A stretch of DNA of 64,000 nucleotides from Bacillus sp. ISL-45 (GTDB lineage: Bacteria; Bacillota; Bacilli; Bacillales; Cytobacillaceae), in the NCBI RefSeq assembly GCF_018613195.1, contig NZ_JAGGQQ010000001.1, positions 44,857 to 108,856 of the forward strand, in the 5' to 3' direction. The position numbers were made by a program, and so were the translations under genes. The notes beneath the pieces were generated by a model. The model saw only the letters and a program-made list of their open reading frames with translations, ran no database searches and was not told where the DNA came from. Positions 1-12,362 of the stretch are shown here, one piece after another. Within the stretch, counting starts at the first letter, position 1, and each line of letters opens with the position of its first letter.

Positions 1-826
1 CTGTTCCAGCAACAAGGGCAACAATCGGCCATACAAGGTCTCCAACTGTCCCTTTTGTGCTTGTAGGCAGGTCATCCTTCAGTTCGCCAGGTACAGGCTT
101 GTCCTGAGGAACGACAATTCCTTCCATGATTGCACGCTCTTCATGCTTTTTCATAGGTCCAATTTCGATGTTTCGAAGAGCTACGATAAAGACCATTGCT
201 AATGCTGCAAGTGCGTAGAAGTTCATTGGCACAATTTGCATGAATCCTGAGAACGCACTATATTCATTAACACCGTGGGCAGCAAGGATTGTACCGATCA
301 AAGCAATGATGTATGCACCCCAGCTGGAAATCGGTGAGATGACACACATAGGCGCTGAGGTTGAATCGATGATATAAGCAAGCTTGGCACGTGAAACTTT
401 CTGTCGGTCTGTGATCGGACGTGTAATTTGGCCGACTGCCAGAGCATTGAAATAATCATCAATGAAAATTATTACTCCCAAAAATGCGCCGACAAGCTGT
501 GCTCCGACTCTTGTTTTCACACGCTTCATCGCCCATTCGCCGAACGCACGGCTACCGCCTGAAATGGAAATGAACGCAGTGATTGTACCCAATAATAATA
601 AGAAAAGGATGATGTACAGGCTATATGTGTTCAATTCCCCATCAGCGACAACGATTCCTTTAGCCGCGTCCCACATAATAGCAAATGTTTCTGCGATATT
701 AAAGTCAGCCAGCAAAAAAGCAGCTGCGACGATGCCGGTCCCCAAGGACAACAGCACTCGCCTTGTGATTACTACCATTAAGATTGCCACTAATGGCGGC
801 AGCAATGAAAAAATTGTGTTTTCCAT
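1..826 (-). CDS. NhaC-family transporter, probable lysine transporter (3' end outside window)
   Basis: This is the N-terminal 275 codons of a hydrophobic multi-membrane protein that begins MENTIFSLLPPLVAILMVV and runs off the left edge. Its many transmembrane helices and motifs such as FIDDYFNALAVGQ and SPISSWGAYI are typical of the NhaC antiporter superfamily. The ATG at 824-826 follows a GGAGGAG ribosome binding site. Upstream on the same strand lies a clear lysine riboswitch. From comparative genomics, NhaC-type proteins in the lysine regulon (LysW type) are predicted lysine transporters, so lysine uptake is a better guess than Na+/H+ exchange. The substrate is inferred from the riboswitch, not from residues. 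Confidence 0.85.
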   Translation of the reverse strand, partial: MENTIFSLLPPLVAILMVVITRRVLLSLGTGIVAAAFLLADFNIAETFAIMWDAAKGIVVADGELNTYSLYIILFLLLLGTITAFISISGGSRAFGEWAMKRVKTRVGAQLVGAFLGVIIFIDDYFNALAVGQITRPITDRQKVSRAKLAYIIDSTSAPMCVISPISSWGAYIIALIGTILAAHGVNEYSAFSGFMQIVPMNFYALAALAMVFIVALRNIEIGPMKKHEERAIMEGIVVPQDKPVPGELKDDLPTSTKGTVGDLVWPIVALVAGT

Positions 827-910
827 TCTTTCTTTCTCCTCCTTGTTTTTGACAGGGGGAAACTTTTACATGAAAAGAGTTTAGTTACTTTCTTTTAAAA
901 AAATACAAAA

Positions 911-946
911 AAGGGCAACGATAGAGAACATTCTATCGCTGCCCTT
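911..946 (-). terminator. Intrinsic terminator of the lysine riboswitch expression platform
   Basis: Arms AAGGGCAACGATAGA and TCTATCGCTGCCCTT form a long hairpin. On the minus strand it is followed by a U-rich run, and it lies between the aptamer and the transporter start, as expected for transcriptional attenuation by lysine. Confidence 0.85.
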
Positions 947-950
947 AATA

Positions 951-1155
951 AGCAACTAGTGTCTCCATCACGATCTGTAGCTCCCCATTATGGATTTATC
1001 TCCATAATGACAGTGATACTCTTGTTCAAAGTATCCCCAGCAATAAAAAATGTGACTCACTTATTATTGCTTCGGCAAAATTCCCTTTGAGCTGTGATCA
1101 ACGTTGTCATCCTCACACAGCTTACTCATGAACCCTGCGCCTCTACCCCATCGGA
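951..1155 (-). promoter_or_regulatory. Lysine riboswitch (L box)
   Basis: Read on the minus strand, the leader has the conserved L-box blocks in order: GGTAGAGGCGCA, ATGAGTA, AAGGGAA, TGCCGAAGCAATAA paired with TTATTGCTGG, then CTGTCATTATGGA and GGAGCTA. These match the B. subtilis lysC leader blocks as I recall them. It precedes a terminator and the NhaC-type gene, so high lysine should switch that transporter off. Confidence 0.93.
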
Positions 1156-1219
1156 ATGATGTGGTTTATTATTCAATTGATTTTATAATATAACAATATC
1201 GTTAATTTGACAACTGTTT

Positions 1220-1978
1220 TTATTCTCCAGGAAGCTGGATGGCTGGTGATGTATCTCCGCCGCCATTGTAGAACTGGGGAACTTTTCCTGGGTAGTAGAA
1301 GCTGCCAATTGGAATATTTTCCTGCACAGTCGCAATTTCGGTCGCGAAAGGAATGATGATCTGTACGTTTACTTTGACTCTGACCGAAACATTGATCAGT
1401 GTATTGTTGATTCCATGTTCTTCTGTCTCCCACACGACATCGGCTGTCACATCGCCAATCGCATTGAATTTCACTGGAACTCTCGGCCCCATATTGCCTA
1501 GTAGTGCATTATTGGTGGCCTGGCCCAAAGGAACATAATAGATGATCCCAGCTTCCCTGTCTTCTTCGTCGGTAACAAGCTCGACATCAGATAGCATCTC
1601 AAGCGAGGTGAGATTCCCTCTTTCCGCTTCCTTCAGGTTCATTTGCACAATATTAGTCGTTTCTGCTTTTACCCTGTTGATGATTTCAGTATTGAATTTC
1701 ACTACAGTGGTCGTTCCGCCATCGACAGGGACGAATTCTATGACCTTATCAATATCCATCCCGCTGGCGATTTTTTTATTGATGGCCTTGTTGATCACCA
1801 AGGTGGCAATCTTCCTTGTCTGGGATTCTGCGTACTTCATCAATGTGGGCTCGAGCCCTTTATCTATAATCCACAATCCTCCTGCTGTTGAAAAGGAAAA
1901 AAAGACGAATGTCAGCAGGAATACATACCTGAAAGGCAAGGGCCCTTTCCGAGGCAGCCGCCGGCCGAATTTTGCCAA
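1220..1978 (-). CDS. yunB: Sporulation protein YunB
   Basis: A 252-residue protein with one N-terminal membrane segment (about residues 18-40) and a long extracytoplasmic domain. It resembles YunB of spore formers, a sporulation protein of the mother-cell programme whose molecular role is unclear. The start is a TTG at 1976-1978, preceded by a GGGGGG Shine-Dalgarno; no better in-frame ATG exists. Position next to yunC and yunD matches B. subtilis gene order and supports the call. Confidence 0.9.
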   Translation of the reverse strand: MAKFGRRLPRKGPLPFRYVFLLTFVFFSFSTAGGLWIIDKGLEPTLMKYAESQTRKIATLVINKAINKKIASGMDIDKVIEFVPVDGGTTTVVKFNTEIINRVKAETTNIVQMNLKEAERGNLTSLEMLSDVELVTDEEDREAGIIYYVPLGQATNNALLGNMGPRVPVKFNAIGDVTADVVWETEEHGINNTLINVSVRVKVNVQIIIPFATEIATVQENIPIGSFYYPGKVPQFYNGGGDTSPAIQLPGE

Positions 1979-2079
1979 AACAAATCCCCCCTCTAAAGCT
2001 ATATGTATGCTTCAAAGGGGGGAACTAGCCTAAAAACTTGTTCTAATACTGCTTGGACTATCCAATCAGCAAACTTAAA

Positions 2080-3189
2080 TCAATGATTATTAGCGTAATC
2101 ATATTTAATGATCGTATCGCAGCTGACAATCATTAAAGATAGATGTGATTGTAAATCAAGATTATACGGCGTGATTTTTCGGCCGCTTTCCTCCAAAATG
2201 CGGACAACAGGCCGCTCACTCAAGCCGGGATTCTGTTCGGCCACAACTCCCTTGCGTCCATCACTCAGGATGACTGTCAAACCGACCGGATAGATCGCCA
2301 CAGCCCTTCGGAAGGCGTCGACCACTTTCGGATCAAACAGGCTGCCTGAGCCTGAATAAAGTATTTCAAGTCCTTCATGCGGCAGCATGGCAGGTCTGTA
2401 AACACGATTGGACGTAACCGCATCAAACACATCTGCCACACCAAGTATTTTACCGAATAAGTGGATTTCATCCTCTTTCAATCCACGGGGATACCCGGCA
2501 CCATTCAATCGTTCATGATGCTGGTATGCACAATGGGCGACAATCAGCGAAACAGTCGGGATATTCCTTAGAAGCTCAAAGCCATCCTCTGCATGGGCCT
2601 TAATAATCTGGAACTCTTCCGCAGTCAGCTTGCCTGGCTTCGATAAAATGTCCTCAGGCACTTTCATTTTCCCAACATCATGCAAAATTGCTCCCAGCCC
2701 AAGCTGTTCCAATTCCTTTGGGGGCAGTTTCATTTCTATTCCAATCGCAAGAGCGTAGAGTGTTACATTCAGGGAATGCGAAAAGATATAATGGTCATGA
2801 ATGAATACATCAGAAAGCAGGTTTAAAAGCTCCTTGCTGTTGTTCAGTTCATCAAGCAAAGCAACAACCAGCTTCTTGAATTTCCTCGCCGATTTTTCGA
2901 GTACGAAGGTTTGCGATATCTTTGAATCCAGCTGAATCTGCTTGAACGTTTCACCTATCGTCATGACCGCATTGATCCGCAGGTCATCTGATATCGAATT
3001 TTTCACGATAATATCTTCAGTATCAGGATCCTTTATATAAATATAATCAATCCCAAACTCTTCAAGCCGATTCAGAATCTTCCGCTCGAGCCGCGCACCC
3101 ACATTAAGCAGGATTTGGCCCTTGTCATTATAGATGGCTTTCCCGAGTAAAGCCCCTTCCTCTACCGATGTGGTGGCTACGAGTCTCAT
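2080..3189 (-). CDS. HD-GYP domain protein, probable cyclic-di-nucleotide phosphodiesterase
   Basis: About 369 residues. The N-terminal third is a small regulatory region. The HD-GYP domain follows, with HDVGK as the HD motif, a preceding H-x-FSHSLNVT helix, and HHERLNGAGYP as the GYP signature. These metal ligands and GYP motif are complete, so activity against c-di-GMP or a related dinucleotide is likely. I start it at the ATG at 3187-3189 (MRLVATTSVEEG), where the family homology begins; the frame stays open for 36 more codons but without a ribosome binding site. The spacing suggests a single-gene unit. Confidence 0.85.
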   Translation of the reverse strand: MRLVATTSVEEGALLGKAIYNDKGQILLNVGARLERKILNRLEEFGIDYIYIKDPDTEDIIVKNSISDDLRINAVMTIGETFKQIQLDSKISQTFVLEKSARKFKKLVVALLDELNNSKELLNLLSDVFIHDHYIFSHSLNVTLYALAIGIEMKLPPKELEQLGLGAILHDVGKMKVPEDILSKPGKLTAEEFQIIKAHAEDGFELLRNIPTVSLIVAHCAYQHHERLNGAGYPRGLKEDEIHLFGKILGVADVFDAVTSNRVYRPAMLPHEGLEILYSGSGSLFDPKVVDAFRRAVAIYPVGLTVILSDGRKGVVAEQNPGLSERPVVRILEESGRKITPYNLDLQSHLSLMIVSCDTIIKYDYANNH

Positions 3190-3418
3190 GTCTATTCCCA
3201 CTTTATCTGTTAGTTGGTGTTGGCTAATTCCGCCGATAACTTTCGAAAAAAAAGAAAATTTTACATAAAACGACAATATTTCCTTATATTCTATCACAAT
3301 AATTATTTGAATGGTGATACCTTTTGTTTTTCGAATTGGGAAAAAAGCAGTTCAGTTAATATATCGGATAGGGATATTCATTCTTAACAAATGCCACAAT
3401 ATATTCATATAAATACGC

Positions 3419-3448
3419 AAAAAGACAGCCTGCTCGGGCTGTCTTTTT
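3419..3448 (-). terminator. Rho-independent terminator after yunC
   Basis: Perfect arms AAAAGACAGCC / GGCTGTCTTTT around a short loop, directly overlapping the yunC stop codon, with a U run on the minus strand. Confidence 0.85.
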
Positions 3449-3749
3449 AATTCATGAGCAATAATGCTTCTTTGCCGATCATACCTTTTGTTGCGCCAAG
3501 ATTCTCCGCTTCATAGGTAACGGACTCCAGCGGGGCTTCAAGCAATTCATCAATCGTTTTTACCCCAACCGCCCTGCCGGCAATAACCTTCCTGCCCTTT
3601 AGTTTTTCATTGAGAAGTGCGACATCCAGAGCTCCGCACATAATGTATCCTTTATCTCCTGTAACGACAAGCAGGTTTGTCTTTGGCAGTTTTACAGAAA
3701 TGCATAAAAATGTCCTGCCTTCTATTTCTATAGGTGACATGTCGATCAT
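3447..3749 (-). CDS. yunC: YunC-family small protein (DUF1805)
   Basis: A 100-residue protein beginning MIDMSPIEIEGRTFLC. It belongs by sequence and position to the YunC/DUF1805 family, for which I know no firm biochemical role. The start at 3747-3749 sits 7 nt after a GGAGGGAG site; the longer open frame upstream has no such signal. Flanked by yunD upstream on the opposite side of a short gap, as in B. subtilis. Confidence 0.85.
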   Translation of the reverse strand: MIDMSPIEIEGRTFLCISVKLPKTNLLVVTGDKGYIMCGALDVALLNEKLKGRKVIAGRAVGVKTIDELLEAPLESVTYEAENLGATKGMIGKEALLLMN

Positions 3750-3869
3750 GATTACAACTCCCTCCTTCAATCCCAATAACACTCTATGAAGGAGAGGGGA
3801 AAAGCGTGATATCTTGATCACATAATGGTGAAAATTGATGAGAATTTCTGCTCATACAAAAACAGCCTT

Positions 3870-5240
3870 TTAATAAGACGCCAGCTTCCACTCAAGCAAA
3901 TTTCGAAGGAATTCAGGAAGCCAATATCGTTTTTCCTCAGCACGCTGGATTTCCGGGAAGAAGCGGCCGAATGTGAACATATCAGGAATGGCCAGTGTAT
4001 AGTGTTCCTTAGGGTTTATCAGCTTTCCATTGATGAGAACCTGCTGCACATTCCCTTTTTGCTGAAACTTGATACCATCGTACTCCATGATCCCCATGAC
4101 GGTGCCGCGGAAGCCGAGACCCTTTATCTGCAGATGGGGCCATTTTTCATCCCTGGTCTGCAGGAGTACTTCTTTTAACTCTGCTCCTGACATCCTGATC
4201 GTACAAGGATTGATTGGATGGGGACAGATCTCCAGCAAGTCGAATTTCGTGACTTCTCCCCGGTTCAGGCCTTTAAGGATCATGCCGGCATTCATGAAAG
4301 CGCAATCGGCATCGCACCATTCTCGTAATGCCTGAGTGAGCATCTTTGTTAGCTCTGAATGCTGCAGTGGGTCTGCCTTTAATTCTTGTGGCAGAGATGC
4401 AACACTTTCTGCCATCAGCCTTTTGCCTTCGAGAAAATACCCTTCTGCCATTGCTTTTTCGCCTTGAGCCTGATCTGCCTCATTCATATCATAAAGAACG
4501 GCACTCCTGTGTAAAATCCGCTTTGTTTTTTCATCCAGCTTCAGGGTTACATGACCGGTATAGTACCCAAACTTCCCTGCTCCCGCCAGCAAGCTGGAGC
4601 CCACTTCCTTGCCCTCATGTAAAATGTGGTGGGTATGGCCGCCAAGAATGACATCAATCTCCGGAAACTTCGCGGCAATCAGTTCATCATCATGTATCCC
4701 TAGATGTGACAGGAGAATAATAATGTCGGTTTCATCTCTCAGTTGGTCGATGCATTTTTCCAGCTCATCAATCGGGTCATTCAGCTTCCAGCCCAGCTGT
4801 GCATAAAACCGTGCAAAATTCACTGTGACGCCAATAACACCGATCCTCGTTCCTTTGCTGCTTATGTATACATGATATGGCTTCGCCCACGCCGGTCTGT
4901 TTCCATCCTGTTTATAAAGATTCGCAACCAGCAGTTCGAAACTTTTTTCAAGGTACATCGAATCCAGATCCTCGAAAGGAAGAGTGATGCCTTCGTTATT
5001 CCCTATCGTCGCTGCATCGTACCCCGCTTCGTTCAGAAGGCGGCAATTCGCCTTTCCCCTAGTCGCATCAGATAAAGGGTGCCAGCGGTCCATATGGTCG
5101 CCGATATCGAACACAAGAACCTCATCACCGGCTTCTTCATGCCAGCGTCGACGCTCGGTCACAAGCTTATGGATGCTTGGCCAGTGCTCCAAATGGCTAT
5201 GCAAATCATTCGTATGGTAAATATGAATAACTTCTTCCAT
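3870..5240 (-). CDS. yunD: YunD-like 5'-nucleotidase / UDP-sugar hydrolase-type metallophosphatase
   Basis: A 456-residue cytoplasmic-looking protein (no signal peptide). Metallophosphatase motifs are visible in order: HTNDLHSH near residue 8, GDHMDRW near 47, GNNE near 77, and GGHTHH near 201, which together bind two metals. The C-terminal half matches the nucleotidase substrate domain. The family hydrolyses nucleotides or UDP-sugars; the true substrate here is open. Most UshA-type enzymes are exported, whereas this subgroup is not. Confidence 0.88.
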   Translation of the reverse strand: MEEVIHIYHTNDLHSHLEHWPSIHKLVTERRRWHEEAGDEVLVFDIGDHMDRWHPLSDATRGKANCRLLNEAGYDAATIGNNEGITLPFEDLDSMYLEKSFELLVANLYKQDGNRPAWAKPYHVYISSKGTRIGVIGVTVNFARFYAQLGWKLNDPIDELEKCIDQLRDETDIIILLSHLGIHDDELIAAKFPEIDVILGGHTHHILHEGKEVGSSLLAGAGKFGYYTGHVTLKLDEKTKRILHRSAVLYDMNEADQAQGEKAMAEGYFLEGKRLMAESVASLPQELKADPLQHSELTKMLTQALREWCDADCAFMNAGMILKGLNRGEVTKFDLLEICPHPINPCTIRMSGAELKEVLLQTRDEKWPHLQIKGLGFRGTVMGIMEYDGIKFQQKGNVQQVLINGKLINPKEHYTLAIPDMFTFGRFFPEIQRAEEKRYWLPEFLRNLLEWKLASY

Positions 5241-5306
5241 CTAACCATCCATCCTCTTTTTAAAATGAAGTGCCCCCCTGCATGGTGCCAGGAGGGTGCA
5301 AATTAT

Positions 5307-6155
5307 CTAAAACAAATCAAGCTGCCTTGGGTTTAACCCTTCATATTCGATATCCAACAGCTCGACCATCTGTTTAGCATTATCCGCAGCATCCCCGCCG
5401 GAATTGTTGTTGAACAATGCGAAAACCTGGGAAGTACTCTCGTTCAGCTTTTTCAGGTGATCTGACCATTCCTGTAATTCTGCCTGATTATAGCGATATA
5501 GATAGCGAACCTCGCGCCAGTCCTCGCCTTTCCCTTTCTTGTTCCAGCCATGGACATTGCGGCCATGAAAGCGGACTAGTACCTTATCATTGGAAGTGGA
5601 TTCGAGAACTGTAGGAATGGAGCCCTCCCCTGCTTGCGGTTCATCGCAAATGCTGTGGATCCATTTTTCCTTTCTCATAAACTCCAGTGTCTTCTCGCGC
5701 ATTTCATCTCTGAACCATGATTGGTTGCGGAACTCGAGCGCACAATCGATATCCCCCATTTGGTCGCGACACCAGCGCAAATAATCGACATTCTCCTTGC
5801 GCAGGTCAAACCACGGCGGAAACTGGAAAAGCGTCATCGCATGCTTATTCGACTCAAGATAAGGCTGGAGCGACTCTTTGTACGCATTGAACATCTCATG
5901 TTTATCAGTAAAAGGAATTTCGCCGCGCTGATGCCCGGTCATTCCCTGGTACGCTTTTACGATGAACTGAAAATTGTCTGGTGTATCCTCTACCCATTTC
6001 GCGGCATTCCTCACAGGCTGCACAGCGTAAAAAGAGGCATCGACCTCAACTGCAGGAAAGTGGCTGGAGTACTCCTTCAGTTTATCACGCGGTGAAACCT
6101 TGCCTTCATATAAACTGTCATGGTCCCCCCAGCCCGTTAAGCCAACAATAATCAT
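5307..6155 (-). CDS. yunF: DUF72 family protein YunF
   Basis: A 282-residue protein starting MIIVGLTGWGDHDSLY. It has the DUF72 pattern: an N-terminal GxxGWxDH block, a ALEFRNQSW block, and a C-terminal ALFNNNSGG block of a TIM-barrel fold. The biochemical role of the family is not established to my knowledge. The ATG follows a GGAGGTG site. Last gene of the yun block before a long gene-free stretch. Confidence 0.85.
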   Translation of the reverse strand: MIIVGLTGWGDHDSLYEGKVSPRDKLKEYSSHFPAVEVDASFYAVQPVRNAAKWVEDTPDNFQFIVKAYQGMTGHQRGEIPFTDKHEMFNAYKESLQPYLESNKHAMTLFQFPPWFDLRKENVDYLRWCRDQMGDIDCALEFRNQSWFRDEMREKTLEFMRKEKWIHSICDEPQAGEGSIPTVLESTSNDKVLVRFHGRNVHGWNKKGKGEDWREVRYLYRYNQAELQEWSDHLKKLNESTSQVFALFNNNSGGDAADNAKQMVELLDIEYEGLNPRQLDLF

Positions 6156-6354
6156 CTGTGCACCTCCATTTTAGTTTCATGATAGCATATTTCCCCACAA
6201 TTGAAATGGAGAAACAACCTGGGGTCCGCCATTAAAGGGAATATTGCATTTTGTTATCGATTGATGGCAGATTGTTTTGCATAATTGCCCGTTAGGCTGC
6301 GTTTTATATTAAAAAATCACATTAATCTCATGAAAATCGAGGTGGATTGTACTA

Positions 6355-6610
6355 AGAATTGAAACTATTGTACAAGAAATTGATTGATTTGCATCGAAAA
6401 GTGAATTTTTTGTACAAGAAATTGATTTTCACCAGGAAGTTGAAACTATTGTACAAGAATTTGATTGATTTGCATCGAAAAGTGAAACTACAGCACAAGA
6501 AATTGATTGATTTGCATCAAAAGTCGTATTTTATTGTAAAAGTATTTGATTGATCTTCACCAAAAGTTGAATCTATTGGACAAGAAATTGATTGATTACA
6601 CCAAAATCTA
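6355..6610. repeat. Degenerate tandem array, period about 42 bp, in the yunF-sufB gap
   Basis: Six imperfect units containing TTGTACAAGAAATTGATTGA and TTGCATCGAAAAGTGAA follow one another. The block tgtacaag or its variants starts at 6369, 6411, 6450, 6492, 6535 and 6577, giving steps of 42, 39, 42, 43 and 42. The plus strand stays open for 64 codons only because the period is a multiple of three; there is no ribosome binding site, so I do not call a gene. The rest of the 6156-6905 gap is AT-rich with no other feature I can see. Confidence 0.85.
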
Positions 6611-6862
6611 ACGAAATTGCACTGAATTCCTTTTTATGTGGTAATTCACCGCTTGATTTTGAAGCTAAGTAACGAGCTGGAAAAATTATTCTCCTAATCA
6701 AAGGGCTTAATCTCCCAAACTTATCGCATATTTATTCCGTTCAATTCAATAATCTCCCACTAATCATCATTAATCTTTCCAAAGTACACGATAATCGTGC
6801 CGTCTTCCTATTTATGTAAAAAAATCACGAGCTTATACTGCTGTTTTTAAAAAGAACAAAAA

Positions 6863-6889
6863 AATCCACCTGCCATAAGCAGGTGGATT
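6863..6889 (-). terminator. Terminator of the suf operon
   Basis: Perfect 11-bp arms AATCCACCTGC / GCAGGTGGATT with a 5-nt loop and a U-rich tract on the minus strand, 16 nt after the sufB stop. Confidence 0.9.
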
Positions 6890-6905
6890 CCAGTATCTAT
6901 CATTA

Positions 6906-8303
6906 TTAACCGATAGAACCTTCCATTTCGAACTTGATCAGGCGGTTCATTTCGACAGCGTATTCCATTGGCAATTCTTTTGTGAATGGCTCGATGAAGC
7001 CCATTACAATCATTTCTGTTGCTTCTTCTTCGGAGACTCCACGGCTCATCAGGTAGAACAATTGCTCTTCTGAAACCTTGGAAACCTTCGCTTCGTGCTC
7101 AAGAGAAATGTTGTCGTTCAGGATTTCATTGTATGGAATCGTGTCTGAAGTAGACTTGTTATCCATGATCAGCGTATCGCACTCAATGTTTGAGCGGGCG
7201 CCGTCGGCTTTGCGTCCGAAGTGGACGATACCGCGGTATGTTACTTTTCCGCCCTGCTTTGAGATCGATTTTGATACGATGGTTGATGATGTGTTTGGCG
7301 CAAGGTGGATCATTTTCGCACCTGCATCCTGGTGCTGGCCTTTACCAGCGATTGCGATTGATAGTGTCATACCGCGTGCGCCTTCACCCTTGAGGATGAC
7401 TGCCGGGTATTTCATTGTCAGCTTGGAGCCGATGTTGCCATCGATCCATTCCATTGTCGCGTTCGCTTCACAGACCGCACGCTTTGTAACAAGGTTGAAG
7501 ACGTTGTTTGCCCAGTTCTGGATGGTTGTATAGCGGCAATATGCGTCCTTTTTGATGATGATTTCAACGACCGCACTGTGAAGCGAGTTCGTTGTGTAAA
7601 CAGGAGCTGTACATCCTTCAACATAGTGTACGTGCGCGCCTTCATCAACGATGATCAGTGTACGCTCGAACTGGCCCATGTTTTCAGAGTTGATGCGGAA
7701 ATACGCCTGAAGTGGAGTATCCACTTTGATGCCCTTTGGAACATAGATGAAAGATCCGCCAGACCAGACCGCAGAGTTCAATGCTGAAAACTTGTTGTCT
7801 GTTGGAGGGATGACTTTCCCGAAATGCTCACGGAAAATGTCTTCATTTTCTTTCAAAGCAGAATCTGTGTCCTTAAAGACAATTCCAAGGTCTTCAAGTT
7901 CTTCCTTCATGTTGTGGTATACAACCTCTGATTCGTACTGCGCAGAAACACCGGCAAGGTATTTTTGCTCAGCTTCAGGGATTCCAAGCTTGTCAAACGT
8001 CTGCTTGATTTCATCTGGAACTTCATCCCATGATTTTTCAGAGCGCTCAGAAGGTTTTACATAGTAAGTGATTTCATCAAAATTTAATGAAGCCATGTCG
8101 CCGCCCCATTGAGGCATTGGCATATTGTAGAAGTGCTCCAATGATTTTAAACGGAAGTCCAGCATCCACTGGGGCTCTTCCTTCATTTTTGAAATTTCTT
8201 CAACGATTTCACGCGTCAGGCCGCGCTTAGACCGGAAGATGGAAACGTCTTTATCGGAAAATCCGTACTTATAATCACCGATCTCTGGCATTTTTTTAGC
8301 CAT
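6906..8303 (-). CDS. sufB: Fe-S cluster assembly scaffold protein SufB
   Basis: A 465-residue protein, normal length for SufB, beginning [15 protein letters not shown]. It forms the SufBCD scaffold on which Fe-S clusters are built from sulfur supplied by SufS/SufU. The conserved core ([41 protein letters not shown]) and a late [12 protein letters not shown] block are present. It is the last gene of the sufCDSUB operon. A 113-nt gap with two strong hairpins separates it from sufU, unlike the tight or overlapping joins elsewhere in the operon. Confidence 0.97.
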   Translation of the reverse strand: MAKKMPEIGDYKYGFSDKDVSIFRSKRGLTREIVEEISKMKEEPQWMLDFRLKSLEHFYNMPMPQWGGDMASLNFDEITYYVKPSERSEKSWDEVPDEIKQTFDKLGIPEAEQKYLAGVSAQYESEVVYHNMKEELEDLGIVFKDTDSALKENEDIFREHFGKVIPPTDNKFSALNSAVWSGGSFIYVPKGIKVDTPLQAYFRINSENMGQFERTLIIVDEGAHVHYVEGCTAPVYTTNSLHSAVVEIIIKKDAYCRYTTIQNWANNVFNLVTKRAVCEANATMEWIDGNIGSKLTMKYPAVILKGEGARGMTLSIAIAGKGQHQDAGAKMIHLAPNTSSTIVSKSISKQGGKVTYRGIVHFGRKADGARSNIECDTLIMDNKSTSDTIPYNEILNDNISLEHEAKVSKVSEEQLFYLMSRGVSEEEATEMIVMGFIEPFTKELPMEYAVEMNRLIKFEMEGSIG

Positions 8304-8324
8304 CGTCGAATTCCTCCATTCTTA

Positions 8325-8384
8325 AAGCAAGGAAACCAGGTTTCCTGCTTTGTAGTTGTTCGCTGCAGGCCAATCCCCTGCAGC
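8325..8384 (-). other. Two inverted repeats between sufU and sufB
   Basis: Two perfect hairpins sit in the only sizeable gap of the suf operon. The first pairs GGAAACC (8331-8337) with GGTTTCC (8339-8345), and AAGCA/TGCTT extends it outside. The second pairs GCTGCAGG (8362-8369) with CCTGCAGC (8377-8384). Neither has a U tract typical of a terminator. They could act in mRNA processing or stability; that is inference. Confidence 0.6.
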
Positions 8385-8416
8385 CCTTTCGGAAAAAATC
8401 ATCAGATGATGATTTC

Positions 8417-11389
<2,973 letters not shown>

Positions 11390-11407
11390 TATAAATCCCC
11401 CCAACGC

Positions 11408-12193
11408 TTAAGCTTCTTGCCCAACTGTTTCGTCTTCGATGCCCAGTTCTTGTTTAATCCAGTCGTATCCTTCTGCTTCTAAGCGCTGTGCAAGTTCTGG
11501 TCCACCAGACTTAACAATGCGGCCCTGCATCATAACATGAACATAGTCAGGAGTGATGTAGTCAAGAAGGCGCTGGTAGTGAGTGATAATCAAGCAGCCG
11601 AAATCTTCGCCGCGCATTTGGTTGATTCCTTTAGAAACAACCTTCAATGCATCGATATCAAGACCTGAGTCGATTTCGTCAAGGATTGCAATTTTTGGTT
11701 CAAGCATCATCAATTGTAGAATCTCGTTACGCTTCTTCTCGCCGCCGGAGAAACCTTCGTTAAGATAACGCTGTGCCATATCCAGATCCATCTCTAGGAA
11801 TTCCATTTGCTTATCCATCTTGCGGATGAACTTCATAAGTGAAATTTCATTTCCTTCGCCAAGACGGCTGTTCAGAGCAGAACGCAAGAAGTCAGCATTC
11901 GTTACACCGCTGATTTCGCTTGGATATTGCATCGCAAGGAAAAGACCAGCACGAGCTCTTTCATCAACTTCCATTTCCAGAACATCTTCGCCATCTAAAG
12001 TTACGGAACCGTTTGTTACTTCATATTTCGGGTGACCCATGATTGCAGAAGACAAAGTGGATTTACCAGTACCGTTTGGTCCCATGATCGCATGGATTTC
12101 TCCACCCTTTACTTCGATGTCCACACCTTTTAATATCTGCTTGCCTTCAATCTCAACTTGAAGGTCCTTAATTGATAATACAGATCCTGCCAT
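11408..12193 (-). CDS. sufC: Fe-S assembly ATPase SufC
   Basis: A 261-residue ABC-type ATPase and first gene of the suf operon. Walker A is GPNGTGKST (about residue 38), the signature is FSGGEKKRNEI, and Walker B ends in AILDEIDSGLD. SufC drives conformational change in the SufBCD scaffold. The ATG follows a perfect GGAGG. The upstream region holds the multi-arm inverted-repeat element described separately. Confidence 0.97.
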   Translation of the reverse strand: MAGSVLSIKDLQVEIEGKQILKGVDIEVKGGEIHAIMGPNGTGKSTLSSAIMGHPKYEVTNGSVTLDGEDVLEMEVDERARAGLFLAMQYPSEISGVTNADFLRSALNSRLGEGNEISLMKFIRKMDKQMEFLEMDLDMAQRYLNEGFSGGEKKRNEILQLMMLEPKIAILDEIDSGLDIDALKVVSKGINQMRGEDFGCLIITHYQRLLDYITPDYVHVMMQGRIVKSGGPELAQRLEAEGYDWIKQELGIEDETVGQEA

Positions 12194-12362
12194 AATATTA
12201 CCTCCGTCAATATAGAAAAGATTTTAAGCCGACTATTGCCGTCTTTAGCTCTATTCTCATTTTATTCTCATTACAATCTTATAACAAATGAAAAGTGTTA
12301 GCAACACTTTAGAAGTGGAAAGAAATACAACGAACCCCGCAGATTTTTGTCAAACCCCCATT

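Noticed and set aside
6359..6553. Open frame of 64 codons on the plus strand with repeated KKLIDLHRK
   Set aside because: It is a by-product of the 42-bp array, has no ribosome binding site, and breaks where the period breaks.
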